Program-made: the position numbers and the translations under genes
Source of the DNA: Larix sibirica
Taxonomy: Eukaryota; Streptophyta; Pinopsida; Pinales; Pinaceae
Assembly (NCBI GenBank): GCA_004151065.3
Contig: NWUY0300023170.1
Coordinates: 41,214 to 55,193, forward strand
Length of the DNA stretch: 13,980 nt
Direction of reading: 5' to 3'
The notes under the pieces: generated by a model
The model's database searches: none
The model's input: only the letters and a program-made list of their open reading frames with translations
Told to the model about the DNA's origin: nothing
Shown: positions 10,501 through 13,980 of the stretch, one piece after another
Layout: the number at the start of each line of letters is the position of its first letter
How positions within the stretch are numbered: position 1 is the stretch's first letter

Positions 10501-10566
10501 AGGGACAGGTCTAAAAAAAAATGGTTCAATATTCACCTTAAAGTTGATAAAAGAAAGGCCTGCTGA
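7422..10566 (+). CDS. ARG1: ARG1-like DnaJ protein, C-terminal half (5 exons, 5' end missing)
   Basis: Seen: five exons (7422-7511, 7693-7801, 8023-8171, 8280-8333, 10345-10566) join in one frame of 206-207 codons and end at TGA 10564-10566. All introns are GT..AG. The joined protein runs through TGKVTSAGMYF, FQPCELSELKAGTH, FAVYGDNFFKSASYT, then a charged, probably coiled-coil segment (EKLRDVEAQILTKR to the start of the last exon), and ends in a basic tail with KKKWFN near the C-terminus. Known: this order matches my recollection of Arabidopsis ARG1, a peripheral membrane DnaJ-like protein of the endomembrane system needed for root and hypocotyl gravitropism; full length is about 410 residues. 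Inference: the window carries roughly the C-terminal half, without the J domain. ARG1 rather than its paralogue ARL2 is chosen on remembered similarity. No stop or frameshift breaks the exons, so they look functional, although a truncated copy cannot be excluded. Confidence 0.9.
7693..7801 (+). CDS. ARG1: ARG1 exon b
   Basis: The acceptor is ttatacttcag before 7693. The exon begins in phase 0 with MAISKDPDAAFFKKL and runs through FQPCELSELKAGTHVFAVY. Its first ATG is internal to the protein and is not the gene's start. It ends in phase 1 at G7801. The donor GTCAGA is weak (C at +3) but gives the only in-frame join to the next exon. Confidence 0.9.
8023..8171 (+). CDS. ARG1: ARG1 exon c
   Basis: The acceptor is ccttttcaag before 8023 and the donor is the consensus gtgagt at 8172. 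The split glycine codon of the previous exon is completed, giving GDNFFKSASYTIEAVC. The exon then enters the charged helical region (AKEKLRDVEAQILTKR, FESEYRE) predicted to form a coiled coil. Confidence 0.92.
8280..8333 (+). CDS. ARG1: ARG1 exon d (54 bp)
   Basis: This is a short exon of 18 codons, phase 0 at both ends, with acceptor ttctgacag and donor gtaagt. It encodes VLAQFTEMTARYSEEMQV and continues the coiled-coil heptads of exon c. The aligned part of ARG1 reads similarly (ALARFQEVTNRY). Confidence 0.88.
8530..9294 (-). mobile_element. gag/ORF1-like relic with DUF4283-type domain, antisense inside an ARG1 intron
   Basis: On the minus strand from about 9285 downward, one frame reads FMDMQPSTETIAKWIKQNFK, then VRNGVAIRKLPCSCFLMLF, then WDPEEGVGYLKGIP. 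After frame changes come SSWEWVRLLARPC and NLDYLWEQSLNYKNIPFKW, and near 8560-8605 a linker-like DFNPFQALIDAEQEAE. Known: the DUF4283 domain of plant retroelement gag/ORF1-like proteins has the order 'P....I..W....W....' 'G.F...F....D...VL..GP'. The resemblance is by eye. Several stops and indels make it non-functional. Confidence 0.55.
9552..10171. repeat. Threefold tandem repeat, 207-bp unit, in the last ARG1 intron
   Basis: Copies start at 9552, 9759 and 9966, each with caggttgcgacacatgttcc and ending gaggagagtgctctat. Copies 1 and 2 are nearly identical; copy 3 has a few changes and a one-base loss near 10106. Because 207 = 3 x 69, one frame stays open across the array (to about 10103) and gives a repetitive peptide with VATHVPSQRRPTKQQ. 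I regard that frame as a by-product of unit length, since it lies between confident splice sites. Confidence 0.93.
10345..10566 (+). CDS. ARG1: ARG1 terminal exon
   Basis: The acceptor is gatgcaagcag before 10345. The exon has 73 codons and a TGA. It starts IDGLLKTREAIHASYTS, completing the coiled coil. A low-complexity Ser/Gly/Lys-rich linker follows (SGSKGRGSNKEAKG), then the conserved basic end NRDRSKKKWFNIHLK. The corresponding Arabidopsis end has the same KWFN core. A longer open frame in another phase (10421-10813) overlaps it and is a shadow. Confidence 0.9.
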   Translation: MDGLLKTREAIHASYTSIPTLKRTFSGSKGRGSNKEAKGDAGVHSRESKQANRDRSKKKWFNIHLKVDKRKAC

Positions 10567-11518
10567 GTTTGGACAGATCTCCACCCATTGGTGTTATGAT
10601 GACGTGTTAAAAAGAGGGTTTTTCTTAACCATCCATAGTGAATGGTCAAAATGTCAGCCATGCTCTTCTTACATTTTAGTCTGGTCAGCTGTAAAATATT
10701 CCTCTATTTCGACGAGGGCAGGTAAGTTGGCAGGGCATGGATATTCCAAGTACGGATTTTTTTCAAAGAAATCTATACTAAGCAGCATACGAAGGGTTGC
10801 TTCTGAGGATTAGCGCCTGTTTGTTTTATTTCCTAGATTTCTTGTCCCTGCTGGGCATTGTATTATGTTCTCTTAATGTAACTCTTCTAAGACGTATTCT
10901 AGGGAGAGCTTGTGTCCCTTCACATTCAATGCAGAGATTAAATCAGTGTATCTTATTATTCATACTATGTTGATTTACTTCAAGATTAAGCTCTGCAACC
11001 TACAATTCATATTATGCTTTGATTGTTTTGCTCATTATATGAATTGCAAGTTGTCAGAAAAATTACAGTTAAGGTCAACGGTCACATAATTGAAGAAGCA
11101 AGTTCATCTTGCGAGGACCTTTGAGGGTTCCACATTTTTTACTGTCTTCGTACAACATCTGAGTTTGTCACGCAGATCATGGAAATGAAATGATGGACCT
11201 CGTATTTTCGTTCTACTTGAACATTCCTGGACCATTTTTCTTTTTGAAAATCTGAATGGCCTGGTATCTGAATTTGAGTTTCCTGCACAGGAAATTCTTA
11301 AGATTTCCAAGCCACGAGATCTGGAGTTCCATTTCCTGATAGAGATGTCAACGATAGCTTTCACTTAGTATTATGGCTTAATACAATTCTGTTGGGTTAT
11401 AGTATGGTAGACATGGAGTTACTGATATATAACTTGCATGTAATAGTGCAAGTCATGGCCTGTTATGATAATTTTCTCTATGAGCCTGCTGATAGTTGTG
11501 TATGCTGATACCAATTTA
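10567..11518 (+). other. Probable ARG1 3' UTR, then unassigned sequence
   Basis: The 3' UTR should start at 10567, but no canonical AATAAA is seen in the next few hundred bases, so its end is undetermined. Plant polyadenylation signals are often non-canonical. Around 11095-11365 both strands are open for about 86 codons with no recognised motif. Confidence 0.4.
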
Positions 11519-11780
11519 TGCAAGAACCATTTAAGCAGTCCAGGATATTGATCCATAAATGTTCTTACAGCATAAAATTATCGATGCATATCATTTTGTT
11601 GAGCAGAAAGAGATGGCAAAAATTCCTGCAAAATAATTGCATGCAAGACCATTTAAGCGGCATCGTATATGGATCCATAAATGCCATTAACCATAAATGT
11701 CATTGGAGCATAAAATTGGTAATGCCAATCTTTTTCCTGAGCAGAAACAGATTTGCAAAAACCACTGCAAGGTTATTGCA
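11519..11780. repeat. Imperfect tandem duplication, units of about 123 and 139 bp
   Basis: Copy 1 (11519-11641) and copy 2 (11642-11780) share tgcaaga(a)ccatttaagc, gatccataaatg, gcataaaatt, gagcagaaa and a terminal ttgca. Copy 2 has a small internal repetition of cataaatg. The divergence indicates an older event. Confidence 0.75.
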
Positions 11781-11796
11781 CTTGCGCACCTATTCC

Positions 11797-12060
11797 CTTC
11801 AGTTCATTTCAGAAACCGGTTATTTTTCTTTGATCTATATAAGGGAAAATTATAAGCACTCTAGAGCATTTATGCTTCAATTCATTTCAGAAACTGGTTA
11901 TTTTTCCTTGATCTTTAGGGAAAATTATATAAGCATTCGGTGATAAAAATAAAAGATTGAAAGAAACCTCATTTGAGAAACTGGTTATTTTTCTTTGAGC
12001 TTTATAAGGAAAATTATATAAGCACTAGGCGATGAAAATTAAAGATTGAACGAAACCTCA
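11797..12060. repeat. Threefold imperfect repeat, units about 78-96 bp
   Basis: Copies near 11797, 11875 and 11967 share gaaac(t/c)ggttatttttc and gaaaattata(ta)agca. Copies 2 and 3 also share a tail gatgaaaat.aaagattga followed by aaacctca that copy 1 lacks. Confidence 0.82.
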
Positions 12061-12097
12061 ATAGTAAACCATTTGTGAACTAAAGCGAATACATGAT

Positions 12098-12208
12098 AAA
12101 ATAAATGCATATTGTGGCCTAACTATAGAATGAGAAAAGAAACGGATATTATGGCCTAATTATAAAATGAGAAAATAAATGGATATAGCGGCCTACTTAC
12201 AAAATGTG
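12098..12208. repeat. 37-bp tandem repeat, exactly three copies
   Basis: Units at 12098, 12135 and 12172 share the pattern aaaa(t/g)aaa.g.atat..., then ggccta, then aaatg(a/t)g. The period stays at 37 bp despite point differences, so it is a minisatellite with no internal indels. Confidence 0.88.
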
Positions 12209-12372
12209 CGGCACATTAAAGTCTAAAGGAAGAGTGTAGACTAGTTGTAAAAATTTATTAATCCAACCTCTAAACCTTCATCAAGTGAACATATAAAGCA
12301 TGATAAAAGTTGTATAGAAATAACAGATGGTTCATAACTAGTTCAAAATTAGCCTATAAATTCATTGGGCCC

Positions 12373-12461
12373 TTAATTGCCCAGAAAGAGACGTCTGGTG
12401 CAGCAAAATGTCAGCTCATTGGCTAATAATTGTCCAGAAAGACGTTTGGGGCAGCAAAGTG
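12373..12461. repeat. Short direct repeat (about 37 bp x2) around ccagaaagacgt
   Basis: The 12373-12410 and 12426-12461 segments both read taattg.ccagaaag(ag)acgt followed by gcagcaaa.tg. The second overlaps the 3' end of the minus-strand CxxC open frame. Confidence 0.75.
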
Positions 12462-12698
12462 CATTGCTACAGTTGTCATACAAATCGTGTTTAATACACA
12501 TCGACAAATTGTTTGACATACAAAACATTTAAATTGCTTAACATCTAGCACTGTCCTACATTCAGTGCAACATGATTCAATCTCGATCAATTTTGATGTA
12601 CATACACCCTTGTCATCTTTGACAGAGTCTGATCGCTGGAGAATCTTTGCAGCAAATGGTGTTCCAATGTCTACATCAAGTTCACATGAGCCTAATGG
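12423..12698 (-). other. Unassigned open frame with paired CxxC motifs (91 codons, no ATG at its start)
   Basis: The minus strand is open from a stop at 12699-12701 to TAG at 12423-12425. The frame reads GSCELDVDIGTPFAAKILQR, then SDSVKDDKGVCTSKLIEIES, then CCTECRTVLDVKQFKC and FVCQTICRC. The CxxC-(10)-CxxC arrangement resembles a small zinc-binding fold, loosely like LSD1-type fingers (CxxCRT.L...C..C). The loop length differs, and I cannot name a family. A possible splice acceptor (aaccattag) precedes GSCELD, so this could be an exon of a minus-strand gene or a fossil of one. No partner exon was recognised. The last residues (HFAAPNVF) fall in a small duplication. Confidence 0.35.
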
Positions 12699-13105
12699 TT
12701 ATTTCCACTTGCACATTTGAACAGACATTTATAACAAGCTTCTATAATTCAGAGAATAGCCAGAACTCATTAAATCAGTAAATCAAATCCGCATGACTAT
12801 TAAAAATATCAGAAGCAGAAGGATAAACCAGGGGCATTTGAGAGCCATTTGATCAATAATCAAATCAATCCAAGGCATAAATTCCATACTTTCAACTTTG
12901 CAATCCATGTCAATGACCATTCAGGGAATGTTGTGGATTGTATAAGGCGGACAAAAAATGCTAGTGACAAGGGGTGCCCAACAACATTATTTTCTGTCAA
13001 ATGAGGATCTAAATCACAATGATGTTGAAGAGCATAATGACGTAGATGTTGAAAGCATTGCTCCTCCCTCAATTAGAGTGTAAGGTGCAAGTTCAATCGA
13101 GAAAA

Positions 13106-13175
13106 TCATTGTTATTCGAGGTCGGACAAAGTGGATATGATCATTGTTATTCGAGGTTGGACAAAATGGATATGA
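13106..13175. repeat. 35-bp tandem duplication
   Basis: Units 13106-13140 and 13141-13175 begin tcattgttattcgaggt and end ggatatga, with two mismatches. The high identity suggests a recent slip or unequal exchange. Confidence 0.92.
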
Positions 13176-13719
13176 TGAAGACCATTGATGATGTTGAATT
13201 CAAATGGATACTTGGTAAAAATAACAATGAGACAATATCATTGCATTATTCACTAAATGGTCTCACACATGTATAAGGAACACTTGTAACCTTTTTCACA
13301 GAAAAAAAAACAATAACTTGATATTGCAGATAGAATCAAAATTATAATCGTCAATACAAAATTATCAGCTGTAGTACTAACTGATCTCATGAAAACTGCA
13401 CGACTAGACAACTATCTCAAAAAATACAAATTAGTGTTTTTACAAAAACTGCAGCAAAAGCTACTCTCAAAAGTCAGCCAGACTACTATTAGTAAAAGGC
13501 TACATAACTAGATGATATAAAAAGATTAATCCACAAACTCTTCAACAAGAGGAAACACCTTATTACAAAGTTAATTGAACAAGAGGAGGAAAATAGTTGT
13601 TTGATATAAGGAGAGAACTAAAATACAACTAAAGGCCATTGTTTCTCAAATTTGTCAATTGAGGCTGAATCCATTCAAGATTTCCTTGGAAACCATATTG
13701 GACAGTGACAAAAAACATC
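13176..13719. other. No recognisable gene
   Basis: AT-rich sequence with an A run near 13302. I see no coding signature, and no terminal repeats that would define an element. Confidence 0.4.
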
Positions 13720-13925
13720 AAGAGTTTGCATTACGGCCAATTGAAGGCTGAAATAGAGACAACTTTGAATGTATGATTTATAGTTTTAACCAAGTTCTAT
13801 GGCAATCTGTTCAAGGCATATGAAGAGCTTGCATTACAAACAATTGAAGGCCTAGATAGATACAACTTTAAATTTACGATTTATAGTTATAACCAATTTC
13901 TATGGCAATCTGTTCAAGGCATACG
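13720..13925. repeat. 103-bp tandem duplication
   Basis: Units 13720-13822 and 13823-13925 share agag.ttgcattac, caattgaaggc and tctatggcaatctgttcaag. There are about a dozen mismatches in between. Confidence 0.88.
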
Positions 13926-13980
13926 GGGAATATTTATTGCACCGAGAGTAGCGAGGTGCTCTACAACCCAATATGGAGGA

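Larger units (their letters stand above)
12209..13105. other. AT-rich intergenic stretch outside the listed repeats and CxxC frame
   Basis: Apart from the short direct repeat and the CxxC open frame it holds only short frames. The minus frame 12860-13072 and the + frame ending near 13080 (with NEDLNHNDVEEHNDVD) are unassigned. Confidence 0.35.

Noticed and set aside
10421-10813. A 130-codon + strand frame overlapping the last ARG1 exon
   Set aside because: It is in a different phase from the confident ARG1 exon and has no motif.
13046-13276. A 76-codon + strand frame with a repeated segment
   Set aside because: The repetition comes from the 35-bp duplication, which is not a multiple of three, and no domain is visible. 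A fleeting likeness to plant transposase (RGRTK) is too short to use.
1-13980. CRISPR array, bacterial operon, tRNA or rRNA gene
   Set aside because: The repeats are two- or threefold tandem units without spacer structure, the coding sequence is spliced and plant-like, and no cloverleaf or rRNA core was recognised.

Overview
The window looks like nuclear DNA of a seed plant, most likely a gymnosperm (an inference). It is AT-rich and sparse in genes. It holds spliced exons of a land-plant gene and decayed non-LTR retroelements on both strands, and has many small local tandem duplications. I see nothing bacterial or viral, no rRNA or tRNA gene and no CRISPR array.

The one confident gene is on the + strand from 7422 to 10566. 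Five exons (7422-7511, 7693-7801, 8023-8171, 8280-8333, 10345-10566) join in frame with GT..AG introns. They encode about 207 residues matching the C-terminal half of the DnaJ-like protein ARG1 (ALTERED RESPONSE TO GRAVITY 1), ending in TGA. The J domain and the rest of the N-terminal half are not in the window. I found no further exon between 1 and 7421, so either an intron of at least 7.4 kb lies upstream or this is a 3' gene fragment.

Layout: 1-580, nothing recognised; 583-870, a purine-rich tract; 880-2200, a minus-strand RTE-type non-LTR retrotransposon relic with two internal duplications; 2240-4150, nothing recognised; 4155-4508, a threefold repeat; 4509-5340, nothing recognised; 5340-6760, a + strand plant LINE relic (end of the reverse transcriptase plus zf-RVT); 6760-7421, unassigned, probably intron; 7422-10566, the ARG1 3' half. 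Its last intron (2,011 bp) carries a minus-strand gag/ORF1-like relic (DUF4283 type) and a 207-bp threefold repeat. From 10567 to 13980 there is a probable 3' UTR and then AT-rich DNA with at least six short tandem duplications. That stretch also holds one minus-strand open frame (12423-12698) with paired CxxC motifs that I could not assign.

I found no convincing new biological system. The points most worth checking are the CxxC open frame, the long upstream ARG1 intron, the intronic 207-bp triplication that stays open because its unit is a multiple of three, and the high density of small tandem duplications.
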